DNA from: Lunularia cruciata
Lineage: Eukaryota; Streptophyta; Marchantiopsida; Lunulariales; Lunulariaceae
DNA length: 64,000 nucleotides
Direction of reading: 5' to 3'
Assembly (NCBI GenBank): GCA_948567375.1
Contig: OX419758.1
Span: 59,401,001 to 59,465,000, forward strand
The notes beneath the pieces were generated by a model. It was not told the origin of the DNA. It searched no databases and was given only the letters and a program-made list of their open reading frames with translations. The position numbers were made by a program, and so were the translations under genes. The first letter of the stretch is position 1. Each line of letters starts with the position of its first letter. Shown here piece after piece: positions 22,996 through 36,070 of this stretch.

Positions 22996-25266
22996 CTAAG
23001 CCCCAATAGAGTCCATATGAGAAATATGCCCTACCGCACCTAAGATATCCGAGCTACGCAAGTCGTAAGGTCTACACACATCTGGAGCATCCAAAGAAAC
23101 ATCACCTAATGTGATTGTTCTCCTATGGATTGCACCAGCCACCGCCCTCTGTAGAGCAATAGACACACGTTGTCTAAAATATGCTACAAAGTATAAGAGT
23201 GAGAGTGGTACCCCTGACACCTAACATGATAAGCTCTCATGCACTCCCTGACAAATGTATCAAATGTAGTGTCCATCACTCCATATAACTCCAAGGCTCG
23301 AGGAACAAAGAGGTGACCTCGCTGCATGCCCCTATACTTGGAGACCTTGCAACCTACTGCTGCACTCGCCGCCCATCCAAAGGAATGGGTTATCACTCCC
23401 TCCAAAACTATATCCTACATAAGGTACATGACAACAATATCCGCTATTGTCACCTGATCATCTCAGACAAAGTATAAGTCTGCACTGGCACGTGTCGTCT
23501 GCAAAACATACAAATGCTCCCTCCAAGCCAAGTATCCACTCTCTTGTGCCATAGCAAGCACTATGTCCCTAATGGCATCATGGGTAGCTATCCTATGTCC
23601 TCCAAAAGGACACCATGTCATGTGGACTAATGCTGCATTTAGTGGAGAACCACACTCACAAGTGAGTAATGAAGATGCAAATGAATGGACCAAACCTAGG
23701 CAAAACCTAATCGCTGTCAAGAAAGTAGTTGGTGCTAGTCGGCATGCCCTAATGCACTATCAAACTAGGATCCAAGAGCCTGCACCCTTGTCGGAGCAAG
23801 AGCAAAGACGTGCTCTAGTAGCATGAGGAACGGACGAGTCGACTAAGAGAGAATGTAGCATATGCTCACACTATCACTCCATCAAGGAAGACTGTAAACC
23901 TCTCGTCCAATCTGATGATAGTGAAGCAAAAGGTGGAAAATCCTCTTGTGCTCGTGGGGATAGACTATCTCTCATCTGCCGCAATAACACTTGGAGAGAA
24001 AAAGAATCCTCCCTCCACCTCTATCACATAAGTCTCCAAAACCGGCCTATCAACAACCACAAAACAAGAGGAAAGAAGGGGTGCCAAGAGAGCCCAACTA
24101 CCCAAAAATGTTATAGGTGTCGTCTATCTACTCCATAGATAGCAAGCCAACCCCACCACATGAGATCGGCTGAGCCGTCTGTCTATGTGCTAAATCCTCT
24201 TTCACACACTCAAAAGTCACTAGTCCAATAATATCTCCAAAGACTCCCATAATCCTCCTATCAAATGCTCTTAAATGTGATAGGAAGGATGATGAGGGCG
24301 GGACTCTACAGATGAGGTAGGATGGTTAACAAGCAATACTGGAGAAGAGTATACCAAATGCCACCTGCGGATCTCCTAGTTATGGAAGGTCATCCACATG
24401 GAGAACATCCTCTGCAAGGGCTACGTCTAAGAAGCATGTGAAAAAATCATCCGATCCTATTGGCACTCCAAGAACACGAAGTCCATATGTGGATATGATA
24501 CATCCCTTTGGAAGCTCACGGTGGGGAGGAATACCTAAAGGGGACCATGCCTTACACTTTGACACCTTGACTCTCATGCCCACTAGATGTAGCTTGGTAG
24601 TCAAGTAGTCAAAGGCTTGCCTAATCTGATCTATAGGGCGTACGATGTGTGTATCATTTTCCAATGAGTAAAATACACAACCTGGCATGGCCAAAGTAGT
24701 AGATAGGAGAGCTCTAAAGTGAGCCATGGCAAATAATGCACCCCCCCCCCCCCCCCAAAAACCCCAAGGATCTCCCTAATGTGTACCAACAGTTGACTCC
24801 ATGACGGTGACTCCTTCTTGTGAACCACCATGCTGGTAGTAAAGAGAAGCAGGAGAGCCATAAAAATACCACACAAAAGGGATGAGACTCGCCAAGGATC
24901 CACTAGCTTTCCTGAGCTCTCTAAAGATGTATGCACGTGAGACGCTATTAAAAGTATTCTCAACATCCACTTGTAGGACGACCCACTCAGGATGGATATC
25001 TGGGAGTGCTCTAATGCCTAGAGATATAGCCTCACATCCTCCAAGTGTAGCTACTTCAAACTGATGTGGACTGAGATGTTGTCAAAAGTGAGAATGATGC
25101 TGAAGGACAATGGTACCATTGACCAAACGTAAAAAGATCTCTCCAATAGAAATCGGTCTAATGCCCCCCTGTCCTTTTCCATCGCAAGAAGTTGACTAGC
25201 ACCTAAGACCCAACTAATATACATAAGAATGTTTCCTCTTGCTACTGCTACAGTCACTTGAAACAA
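22996..25266 (-). pseudogene. Dead non-LTR-type reverse transcriptase with C-terminal zinc-like region
   Basis: Pieces on minus follow the order of an RT family common in plants and algae. QVDVENTFNSVSRAYIFREL (about 24900-24985) is the RT motif with the first catalytic Asp. ASLIPFVWYFYGSPASLYY follows, then a broken GTxQGDPLG motif (stop in place of Q, then a poly-G run at 24741-24756). SLENDTHIV stands where active copies have xADDTHIV, so one catalytic Asp is Asn. KCKAWSPLGIP and LRVLGVPIGS follow near 24450-24560. The tail has LTCECGSPLNAALVHM and GGHRIATHDAIRDIV (23463-23720), then SKYRGMQRGHLFVPRALELY (23184-23405) and YFRQRVSIALQRA (22996-23220). Several frameshifts and stops separate the pieces. 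No endonuclease domain was seen. Confidence 0.85.
24741..24756. repeat. Poly-C tract (16 C) inside the dead reverse transcriptase
   Basis: Sixteen C on plus give a poly-Gly codon run on minus, at the point where the RT motif has its Gly residues before PLF. The tract seems to have grown from a natural GG-coding stretch after the element died. Confidence 0.85.
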
Positions 25267-28200
25267 CTCGGTAAAACCACTAGAAGGATCATCAACCTAG
25301 AAGTAATCTCTAAGGTATTCATAAACCATCCTTGACAAACCTCATGAGAAAAGGCAAGGTGCAATGCACAATGTTTATGCAAGTAATGACCTATCAAGAC
25401 ATAAAGGCTACTCATGCTCATAATGTAATACCTCTAGTGGTAGTCCCTATACTGCTAAGAGATGTAGTGAGCATAGTGAAAAGATAGTCTACACCTCTTG
25501 AATTGGATTATAAGTTCAACTTCCAACTATGGAACTTTTATGTGGAAATCACGTCCTACATAAACTAAAAACAGTCGGGACTATGATCAATGGAGCATAT
25601 GAAATTTCGGTCATCATTATCGTCACATCCATGACTTGAATATATGATGTACTTCTGCACATGTCAACGCTGAAACATTTCCCTGCATGCAATATATTCC
25701 ACTCATGCAAACTAAGTTAATCTTGAAGCTGTCCATGAAAGGTTTAAATCTTAGAGAATATATAAATTGAACAGAACAAGTCTTTCAAAGATATATTCTA
25801 GGATGTTTAAGTTTCTGCGCTGTTACAATACATATTTTAACGTTATATTTTTGTTCACAAAATCATTTAATCTCATGAATAAACATCCTGGCATGTTTCA
25901 GCTAGAAACCGTCTGAAAATATATTCTCTTATCTCATTTTAATTGCTCAAATATTTAATACTATCTTTTTAGCTCTTCAGACCAGTCTTTTGTCAATGGG
26001 GAAAGGATACTTACATATGTTTTATCGTCCAAAATATTCAAGTAGATCCCATCTCATGCATAGAACCGTAATTCCTAGGTTCAAACAAACCGTAAAGTGA
26101 TGAACATAAAAGTCTCTGATTCCAAATTTAGCATATACTAAGAACAACATATATAATATTTTAGACTGATTACTAAATTGAAATTTTCATAGCACGACTT
26201 AAACTACTCTCTAGTCAACGTCCCAATGCGATAAGTAAAGAAAATATATTAGTGATATATCAATACATCCTGTATAGAACGTCCAAGGATTCTGAATTTT
26301 TATAAGTTTCTACTTCAAAAGTAGAAACTTATATATAATAGAATCTTTGAACGTTATCTATAAACAAAAAAAGAATATTATCTTTTTATAGATGCTGGAC
26401 TTTTTGGACTAGCGCTTATGTAAAGTGGCCCTGACTTAAGAACAAGCAAAACAAAGTTGGTTAGTCACATCTATTCTTCAAATGCGACACACCTACACAT
26501 AGGATAACAAGAAAAAGAATGGGGAAATCCAACAATGATAAAATTTAAGATGAAATTAAGGTTTAAGGTGAAACGAAATTAAGATCCAAGAGCATCGGAA
26601 TGAGAAAATGTGTGTGTGTAAATTAAACGGTATATGTACTATTCGAAGAAGCACCTAGTGTAATTACTATTAGTCGTAATTAAACTCTTATGAGTTGCAA
26701 AACCTTTGTAGAGCAAAATACTATATATTGCGGATCATCTCTTTGACACTTTATGGATAGCATCTTTGTCACTAACCAAAACTCCTCGTGGGCTTGTTCT
26801 GACATGTAGATTCACTCTAAATTAGCAGATGAACAAGCCATGTAATGCTGCATATCACCCACCCACTTCGGTTCAAATCTGATACTCTCCTCCCATGCAA
26901 GTCAGTGAGCTGATTCAGAAGAGGGATCACATCTCATAGGGACTTCTCCGAGTCTTTGGATTGGTTCACTTGATGGGCAAGCTGGTCAGATAGATGCACT
27001 ACACGGGGGACCATCGGTTCATGTCTGTAGTTCGAGAGCCTGCCTTCCTTCCCGTTGATGCTGTTCCAGAACAACTAGAGTACTAGTGGAATTTCAATTA
27101 CCGTACATGTATCTGGAGGATGATACTGATTCGTTAATTTAGCATCTGCATGTAAAAAGACTGACGATTGCAGCAATGGTACTCCTCACTAACTATCAAA
27201 TCACTGGAGCTAAATTTGTCAGGTGTCTCCTGACATGGTCAACTGTAGGTGGATGAAACTAAAACAATAGTTTCAGATTATCTCTGCAAGAGACCAGTTA
27301 TTTGGCAATTGAATCGTGTTTGATTTAATATGATGCGCCTCATGCAAGATGCCAAGTACTCTCACTTTCAGTGGTTTCTAAAGCATTTGAAAAGGAGGTC
27401 AAACTGTAAGTCTAGTGCTTTTGGATCTGGCACGACAATCAAGTTTTGGGAATCCGACATGATGGTCGGACATATATATGTCAATGAGCTAACTATAGGT
27501 TTTATGGTCTGGGAGCCTCATGCTACTGTAATGAATGAATGGAGATCGTCTAAACATGCTACCTAACACTTCATGTGCGGCCCGTGTAACTCCATAGGTT
27601 TACATGTATAGGTTTCAAGTCTCTAAAGTGTATCGAATCGGCATGGCAACCACTACGCACCCCAAGGTGCTGTTAATTTTGTTTACGCTCAGTGTACCAC
27701 TTGGAAACATGCATCCCCCATGCTGTATGCTTTTCATACTTCCTGCAGTCTGAAATTAGATCAGATCGTGCTGCCAACAGTCATCATTCACAATGCATGC
27801 GCGATGGACCTCCAATTTCGAACTTCCTAAACTCGAAGTCCAAAAAGAACAAAAGTTCCATTTCATGTCATCAACATCTGCATGTGCAAATCAAATACAG
27901 ATCGCGGAGCAGGCAGCTCTGAGGTTAGAGCTAGCTTAGAGTTGATCTTGTGAATGCAGGTGGTAGTACGATTACATTTGTTTTAAAAGTGCGGGAAAGA
28001 CAGAACATAAGACAACGAACAGCAATTCCCTGATGCTTTGGTTTCTTTGGTACTTCATAGTATTCTACAATTCGATCTGTCCACCCAATTACGTCAGAAA
28101 CTAAACATCAAAGGACCATCACTGGAATAGAATCAGCCATCTTAGGTCATATACGGCTGCAGTTTCTTGGACACGAGCGCATGCGCACCAACAACTTCGG

Positions 28201-29790
28201 TTGATTGAGGAACGCAAAATCATAATACCTACATCTTTCTCGAATCCTTCTATATTGGTGATCTATATTGGAAGGTTTGAGAGCTTGTTTCCTATACAGT
28301 ACCACCCGGGAGAAAAAGAAGAGAAAAAGCATGCTACTGCTTTAAACAACATTCTTTTGCCATAAGTTGTATAGATTATCGATGACCCAGGATGATGCAA
28401 ATAAACATCAAAATTAAACGTGTGACAGAATCTACTTTAAGTTCCTACCTTTAAGCTCCTAGAATCCCGCATAAGGTTTCTCGATTTCGCATAGAATCAC
28501 ATGTCACCATAATAATTCTTTCAATATCTGCAGCTGAGAGGACTTGACTTTACTTACAGTCAAGAATGATGACAATAAAGTCCGTAACTACATCGATTCC
28601 AGTTATAGTTTCCTTGTCACAGTTCGGATAATTGAAAAGATCATGAATTTAATTTAAAAGTTTCGGTGAAAATCCGCATCTTTAATATATGGCACTGACA
28701 ACTTAAAGAACATTCTTCCTTGACAAACCGAGCAAGGTATCAAACCAAGTGTATGTCATCCCTTCAATTTAAGAAACCGAAATGCTCATAACGTAAAAGT
28801 AATATGAGAGGGTGCATATTGTTTCCACATGCTTAGCTAGTTTGAAACTAAACGGAATAAGTAGAAAGGAGCATTGGATTCATAATAGAATCAATCAATC
28901 AAAATATAATATATAGCTGTCTCTGCTCTCAAAATCTTTTTGGGTAGTCCAATCTCACCTTTTAAAAAAGTAAAATATAAAAATACGTAATGTAATCACA
29001 TCCTGTGAAGAATGAAAGACTAAATTATGAAATTTGGTAACCAAAATTTCTAGTAAACGTTAAAGTTTCAGTATATTATTTAATTTTGAATTAAGGGTGC
29101 TAATAATTATTGGTAAATTGAAACTTATCAAGAATTTAGAAATTAATCTCATTAAGAGTTGATCTCGGTCAAAATATGAATATATATTTATTTTATTTTA
29201 TTTTTTAATTATTATTAATTATACATTTAATATATTTTTAAATTAAAAGATCATTTTAAATATCTGTTTAAACTGTTCGAGCAAAGGAAATTTAAGACTG
29301 TAATAAGATGGGATAAAGTGATTGAAAATAAATACCACTGATATTTAAATTAAAAATATATATCATTCATATGAAGACAATGAATTTGCTGTACTTCTAA
29401 ATGAATTAACTATTCATCATCGTCATATTTTCAGAGAACTATATCTGCACTATCAAGTAAACATATACCAACGTAAATGTATTATATAGGGTATGAAGGA
29501 CTATGAAAAAAGAATTGTTATACCGTTTCACTATTATATTTATAACTAGGGAGCCGATAACCTCACCGCACTGTATTGATAAATTCAGCTTACCCTCCAA
29601 ATATAAATTTATTAGCCGATAGATTCACGGCCACCCTTCAATTAAAGACCAAATGACTCACCACATCACTCCAACTGTACTGATGTTATTTTTTTCTAGC
29701 TAGGTTTTCTCCCCATCGTGAGGCAATTGTTGTCAAAGATGATCCTCATCATTCTATCCTTTGCTAAGTGTCTTCAACACAAGTAACCCC
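25267..29790. other. AT-rich intergenic DNA without a recognised gene
   Basis: A very AT-rich stretch (notably 28900-29560) with short open frames only. A 45-bp-arm foldback at 26273-26362 is listed separately. The piece at 26880-27080 is less AT-rich and may be an old exon or element fragment, but no motif identifies it. Confidence 0.4.
26273..26362. repeat. Long foldback: 15-bp perfect stem inside ~44-bp imperfect arms
   Basis: Bases 26301-26315 (TATAAGTTTCTACTT) pair perfectly with 26319-26333 across a 3-nt loop. Pairing continues outward with few mismatches: AGAACGTCC-AAGGATTCT on the left matches the reverse complement of AGAATCTTTGAACGTT on the right. It could be a MITE-like foldback element or a small RNA hairpin precursor; the sequence does not decide. 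Confidence 0.7.
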
Positions 29791-29984
29791 GTGGCGATAT
29801 CTCAAAAGAACTCTTTAGAAAAACTTGAATACCATTGAGCAACACAATTGAGTGCTGCCGGTGAATAGCAAGTTACACACGTCTTGGTGGCAATATCTCA
29901 AAAGAACTCGTTAGAAAAACTTGAATACCATTGAAGAACACAATTGAGTGCTGCGGGTGAAATAGCAAGTTACACACGTCTTGG
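29791..29984. repeat. Tandem duplication, 96-bp period
   Basis: Copies start GTGGCGATATCTCAAAAG at 29791 and GTGGCAATATCTCAAAAG at 29887, and both end with AAGTTACACACGTCTTGG. A minus-strand frame runs through copy two (29873-30058), but no family is recognised. Confidence 0.85.
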
Positions 29985-30951
29985 TCGATGAGGAAAGTCG
30001 GATGAGAAGGGTTGTTCGCTGCTACTCTTTGATCTCTGATGATGGAGAACTTTGACAAGCGTATTGTTTGTTTTCCATCCCTTTCGGAACCTTAGAACAA
30101 TATAACCCTGTCAGAACTGATGCAAAAATCGGATTTCAGATTTATTAAATATTGGATTACAAGCTTTTGATCACAAGGTCAATCTTTGTTCTCTTTGACT
30201 TTGTCGCTTCATTTTGATTCTTGTGTGTTGGGCTTTTCTTATTTTCCTTTTTTGTCCTGCAAAAAGTTGTCAAGGGGTTATCGATAGGAAAGAACAAGAG
30301 CTTTAAACAAATTTTGGAAGGAGTGAGCTTGGATCTACCCTTGGACAACCTTGCTAGTAATGTTTTGAGAAATTGCAAACAATAGTAGGTTTAGGACCCC
30401 GCCCCCTATCCAAGATCAATAGGAATAATAGATCTTTTCAAAGACAATAACTTGGTTGCCAAACCCTATCCTATGCTCAATGTCAAATATTATTATCCGT
30501 GGTAATTTCAAACAACAATAAAAGAAAGGAAGAGAATAGAAATTGAACCAAACAAATTTGAAGATTACAACCTGTATGCTCACAAAAGCTATCCACAAAA
30601 TAAGAATTTGATTGCTCACCTCTATTAATAGCAACAACTTATGTGAAACTTAAATTGCTAGATCATAATTTTTGGATTTTACGTTTCACCGTCTATGCAA
30701 TCTCCAACCGACTTAAGAAGTTAAGAAACTTGATAAAGCTGCCACTGATTTCCTTCTGCTCACATTCTATAAATATGAGAAAATAGCATTTAGACTAAAT
30801 TACCACAGGTCCTGGAATTGTGCACATTTTTGTGACATATTTCACATCTCTTTTGACTTGGATTGCTTTGAATTTGATCTGAAAAATGTTGATTGAAATA
30901 CTCAAATACCAATGGATTCTGGCATGTGTTTCTGCTTGTTTGAGGGCAGCC
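29985..30951. other. No gene recognised; flank of the MULE-type element
   Basis: Short frames on minus only (30157-30378, 30416-30637). It may contain the distal end of the transposon, but I did not find terminal inverted repeats. Confidence 0.35.
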
Positions 30952-32733
30952 TCATGGATGTATAGTCAGTGGGGTTGAATGCCACTTCCTACGTTTCAAG
31001 TAGTGCAATAGTTTGTTCCAACATGCATTGCTAGTGGAGTTGCATTGCGGCAAGTCTCTCCTCAACACAACCAAATAAAGTAGCAATGGAGAAAGATGGT
31101 AGACCATCAATAGCATCACCTTGAGTTGGAAAATAGGATGGAGGCTGTTATAGCCACCAGTATTGATCAAAGTCCGAGATTGAAAGTCTAGCTTCTTGCA
31201 AAAATAATTGCTGAATGCAATGCAAGCCCTTGAATACACATTGTTGATGTGAAGACATTGTGACACTATGTTATGCTCTCATCCATCAACAAGCACTTGT
31301 GAAACTTCTTCAGTGCTTAATTCAATGCAAACATTGATATTATTTTAACCACATATCACCAAATACAATGACTATGCTTCAAGGGAAGTTTACTTCTTTC
31401 CTTGGCATGTTGTTGACTTATCTCACATAGTTGATCATTGTAAGCAAGCAATAACATCATAGACGGCTCGCAAATTGCTAGTTGATACATAGATCCAACG
31501 TTTAAGGTTGAATGTGCACCTTCTACTTGTGATGTTGAAATGTGACCATACTGGCAGATGCTTTTGAGCCATGCCACCATAAATTTTCCATTGTAGATTA
31601 GCCAAGTGGATGTCAATTAGGCTACGACGCTCCTGAGAACATGTTTTGCAAGATTTTGAAGATTATTTGTGTACTCCTCTTCCATCAATGAGTCAATGAT
31701 AGTTTTCCAACGCTTCATGAATGCTTGCCACAATTCATTTGACTCAAAAGCTACATTTTGTCTTGCAAACACATTCTTATGGATATGTCAAACACAAATA
31801 ATATTGAGATATCTAGGGAAAATCAAATAAATTGCATTCATCAATGCTAGTTCTCTATCAGTGAAAAAAACAAAGTGTCGTTCAAGATTGACCTATAGAT
31901 TGCCAAAAAAAATTGCTCAGCCCTTGCATTGACCTAGTGTAATCTGCTTGGGTTTCATTCCTCATGAACCAAAAGAAGATGGTGTATGTCTGATTTGTAG
32001 AGGTGATATCAATGCCATGAAGTAGTGGCATATGGTATTGGTTGGTTTTGTACGTTGAATCCCAAGGCAAAATTCTATTTGCTAAAAAATGTTTTGGAGA
32101 TCTCTATTGTGGTTTTGGTATGACAAACAAGTGTGTCAGGACCCCATCATCATTGTGTTTGAATCGGTGAATAGTCCCCTTCTCAATGAACGCATCAAGA
32201 AGTGCTTTAATTTGAGAACATCGATCCAATCTTTTTCTTTTGGCTGCACTGTTGAGATTGTAAATATCTTGAAGGTGTACTCTGCAAGCTTGATTTTGTT
32301 CATAAAGTGTGCTAACAATTTGCCTTGGCACTACTCCAACCCTACACGGTTGCTGAACAATGTTTCTCTCATTTTCTGTAAGAGCATGCCCAGAAGAGGA
32401 GGCTGCAAGATTTGTTGCTGGTTCATGGTTGTGCATGCTATCCAAGATCTTTGACCTCCAACCACCATTGCTATCCTTCTGTAAGACCACTTGAAAGGGG
32501 TAGTCAATTTGCAAAGGTGAAGTGTACCGGATGTGAGTTTCAGGCCCGGCATATTTCTCTCCATATATGCATATCAAAGACATAAACTTGATGTCAACTT
32601 TTGGTTTGTTGCCAATTGTAAGCTTGCATGCAATTTTCACAACAAAGCACATTGAATGAGCATGTGCTTGGAGAGCGGTATAAGCTTCTTCCAACGTTGA
32701 GTAATGACAGGCAATTGGAGCAATGAGAGACAT
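30952..32733 (-). pseudogene. Dead MULE/FAR1-type transposase
   Basis: Minus-strand pieces in order: 32104-32733 has a FAR1-like N-terminal region (GGWRSKILDSMHNHEPA, then LTENERNIVQQPCRVGVVPR and an RCSQIKALLDAF segment). 31882-32070 carries the first catalytic Asp in DSTYKTNQYHMPLLHGIDIT. Near 31820-31850 the frame reads FTDRELALMNAI with the second Asp. The following CVWH position is broken by a TGA at 31788-31790. 31356-31616 has the late block HISTSQVEGAHSTLNVG. 30952-31266 may be the tail. The family (Mutator-like elements and their domesticated FAR1/FHY3 relatives) moves DNA by cut and paste. Frameshifts and the stop make this copy inactive. Confidence 0.88.
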
Positions 32734-35699
32734 AATAAAATTCAGAATCTAGTAAGCAAAGGAAAGACAAAGGGAGAAAGCAAACAGAAAGTAGAAATAC
32801 GGGAAGAGCAAGCCAGATAGCAAAAGAGAGGGGCAGGATGAGAAAATGAGAAAGCAAAACAAAACCTTGATGCAGAGAACATGATAAAGCAAAGGAAAGA
32901 CAAGCTGCAACCCGGACCTTCTTTGCAAGGGGAGGAAGGTGTGCATTATTCCAGGACCTACGGCAACTTAACAACATGATATAATGTCAATTTATTTAGG
33001 TCAATCATGTACACTTTAGTTGGGGGGTGCGGTGAGTCTATCAATAACCTGCTGTCAGGTTATGGGCCCCTTATAACTAAACTAAAGTTAATCTTAAAGC
33101 AGTAAACAGTTTAACCTTCATTTTGAAAAATATCCATTTGAATTAGTCGATCTTAATCAGAAGTGTATCATAACTTCAATCATTTGAAGATTTAAAGATA
33201 GAATAATCTACGTCAGGTCAAAGTATCGTGAATCCCTACAACTCATGGACCTTTTAAGTGAGACATGCTTTAGGCATCAGATGCACGTGTTCCATTTTGC
33301 TTTTGGCATCAGTACTACGCCGTCCACAGTCAGTGGAGAGAATGATCAATCACTCTCTATCAGATTCGTTACCTGTGTAGTTTCCCCTCATTTGAGGAAG
33401 AAAGTGGACATACTATCACAAATTCAATCTCAAAAGTCTCCCTCTAAAATAGTGCGAATTCTATCTCATGATGACGATCATCAGATTTCATCCGAAAAGG
33501 CATTAATTCCAAGACATATGTGCTCGATTCTGTCAGTCAAGTGAGGTACTTATCTCCTTAATGAATGTGTGAGATACTCCAATTTATCGAAGATCCAGGA
33601 ATGGACTTAACATACCTCAACTTCAATCCACGCTGGCTGATAGATTTACCAATATCCCTTAGCTTGAATTGATGTGGCAGCTTGATTGGCTTAGTTGGTA
33701 GCAATGTGTGAGTTAGAATTGTAATGCTTTTGTCCTTGAATTGAACTAGGAAACCATTGCAGAATATATTGGATGTTTGACAAAATTGAACAAATATCGC
33801 TTCCGAAATTTCATGTTTTTCGTCTTTTTGTAATTTGATTTTTGCCCCAGTTTTTTAAAGACGTTGAATTATAATTTATAATTAAAAATCAGGCCAATGG
33901 CTGGATTATCAATTCAAACAGTCAAATTTTATAAAAAAAATCCCCAACTAAATTCCTAGAATAAATTTTACAAACCTTTAGAATCTAAAAGAGACCCTAG
34001 AGTTTAAAGTTCAAGTTTCACATTTCTCCTCCAAAATTTAATAGTTGAGTTTGAATAAATTCTTTGAAAAAATCGGCATAACCCGCAGTCAAAAGCCATT
34101 CTTTGGGAATTCTTAAGAAGTTTGATATCAACTCCCATAGAACCCATACGATCTCTCAAAAGTTAAAAAAGAAATTTCCTATATATAGAGAGAAAAAAGT
34201 TTGATTACAAGAAATAGACGTCGCTTTCAATGCATATTCTTGTATATATTTGTATATAGTGAACTCCTAGAAAGTCCGACTGAATCCAGAATATAATATT
34301 TTATCACAAAATTTCGATTTATTTCCTAGTCATAATAGTAATAATATAAATATATTTTTTCCGTAAAATTACTTTTTATGCAATTTTTATGGATTCTATT
34401 ATTTAAAATACGAGTACTTGGATGAATAAATCTGGGGAAATCTTTTATGGGTAAGCTTTTTGGAAGCCAAGGGCAATCTACAGAAAGTTCAGATTGACCT
34501 GTCTTGAAATTGTGAGTGTTCATTAGAAGTTTGGGATGAAATTTTGAAGACTCGCGTGAATAGAGGCGTTCCCTTTATTTAACTCAGATCATGAATTTCG
34601 AATTTACATGCAATTCAGTTAAAACTGAAATAAAATGTAAGAATTCCAAGGTGATACCACTTCCAAAATGACCATTCAAGTAAATAGATTCCCCAAAAAC
34701 ACTTACATTCGAATTATAAAAATGAACGATGATATTCTACTGTGAGTTTGCGCTCCTATATTACAAGGAGCATTCACAAAAGTAAAGTTTAACTTTCCGT
34801 GAATGTTTAACGTTAGTACGGATTAACTAAATCACCGTCAAGCTTTGGGGCATTGCTAAGTCTTTGTACCGACTTGGGATAACGGTTAAGTCTAAGTGCC
34901 AAAGTTGAAGCGAAATACTATTAAATGAATCTCTGATTAAAAAAATATGATGCAACTAGATAGTTATTGATAGTTGTTCCAACTTTCGTAACGTTACACG
35001 ATGTTACTTGGTCACCGTCAGCAATTAGAGGCACGGGGTGGTTAATCATTGGAATTTGATTTGGTTGTGACTGACGGGCGGAGTACGTCTGCTCTTTCTT
35101 ATGATTAAAAAATGGCACAAAGGAAGGAAGTACTAACGATGTTCTTCACCAACACCAGGAAGGGTATTAACTACAGTTAGGCTCTCTCTCTATAAAAGTT
35201 AGTTCTTTTCTCTAAATGTTACAGGGTTGAGTACTCGCTTGTCGTCGTGTTGGGGACAAAGAAAAATCGTAAAACGATTATGCTTGTTTGTTTGACAAGG
35301 TTTTACCGCGAGTTATTTCTGTTCCCTTAAGGTTGAACGTGAATATTTCCACACAAATACGTTTCCAGAATTATCATTTAGAAGTACTAAAGAACTTCCC
35401 TAATACTTTGCTTAATTGTGGTATCCTTCTCCCTTGAGGATGCTATTTTTCCTTTCCTTCATTGAAACATGGCGAATTATGCATGCACTACACCATGAAC
35501 GTGGTTAAATGTTTTCCTTGGTACAGTAGTTAAAGTGAGACAAATGAGAATCAATCACTTCCCATAAAACTAATCAAGGAGCAACGTGAATATTCTAAAC
35601 AAATATCTTACTTCTAAGTATTTAAGGTTGAAAAAGGAGTTTGAGATAAAAATGTAATGGTCTGATGATTTACTTGAGGTGAAAAATAACTAGGAATCT

Positions 35700-36070
35700 G
35701 TTTACACATTACTTGAATTGAGTAAACCATTAATTAAAGGTAAGACTATTCACTCTGGATATATTGAGAAGATTTGAGCACGTAATCACAATGATTGAGA
35801 GGCAAAGTGATCTCACCAAATAACATTATTCAATCTCTACTAGTTGAGTTATTTAACCTTGACTTAGTCGTGTAATTATTAATGAGAGATAAGATTGAGA
35901 AGACAATCACTTAATAGTACGATTAGTAATAAGTGAGGTACCTTACCTATCACTACTTGAATTGAGAAAAGTTTTTTAACCGTGAATGAAAATTAAAATT
36001 ATTCACTTGAGATGATATTGAGAAGGTTTGAGAAAGTAATCTCATGAAACAATGATCACATCAAAACCAT
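35700..36070. repeat. Degenerate tandem repeat, two to three copies
   Basis: The pattern ACTTGAATTGAGTAAACC, TATTCACT, ATATTGAGAAGATTTGAG, GTAATCAC near 35710-35790 recurs as ACTTGAATTGAGAAAAG, TATTCACTTGAG, ATATTGAGAAGGTTTGAG, GTAATCTC near 35950-36045. A more diverged middle copy lies near 35840-35920. Confidence 0.55.

Noticed and set aside
32594-32977. Hydrophobic 127-codon minus-strand ORF that could suggest a membrane protein
   Set aside because: It overlaps the start of the MULE transposase in another frame and its hydrophobicity comes from purine-rich repeats (GGAAAGACAA-type) on the other strand.
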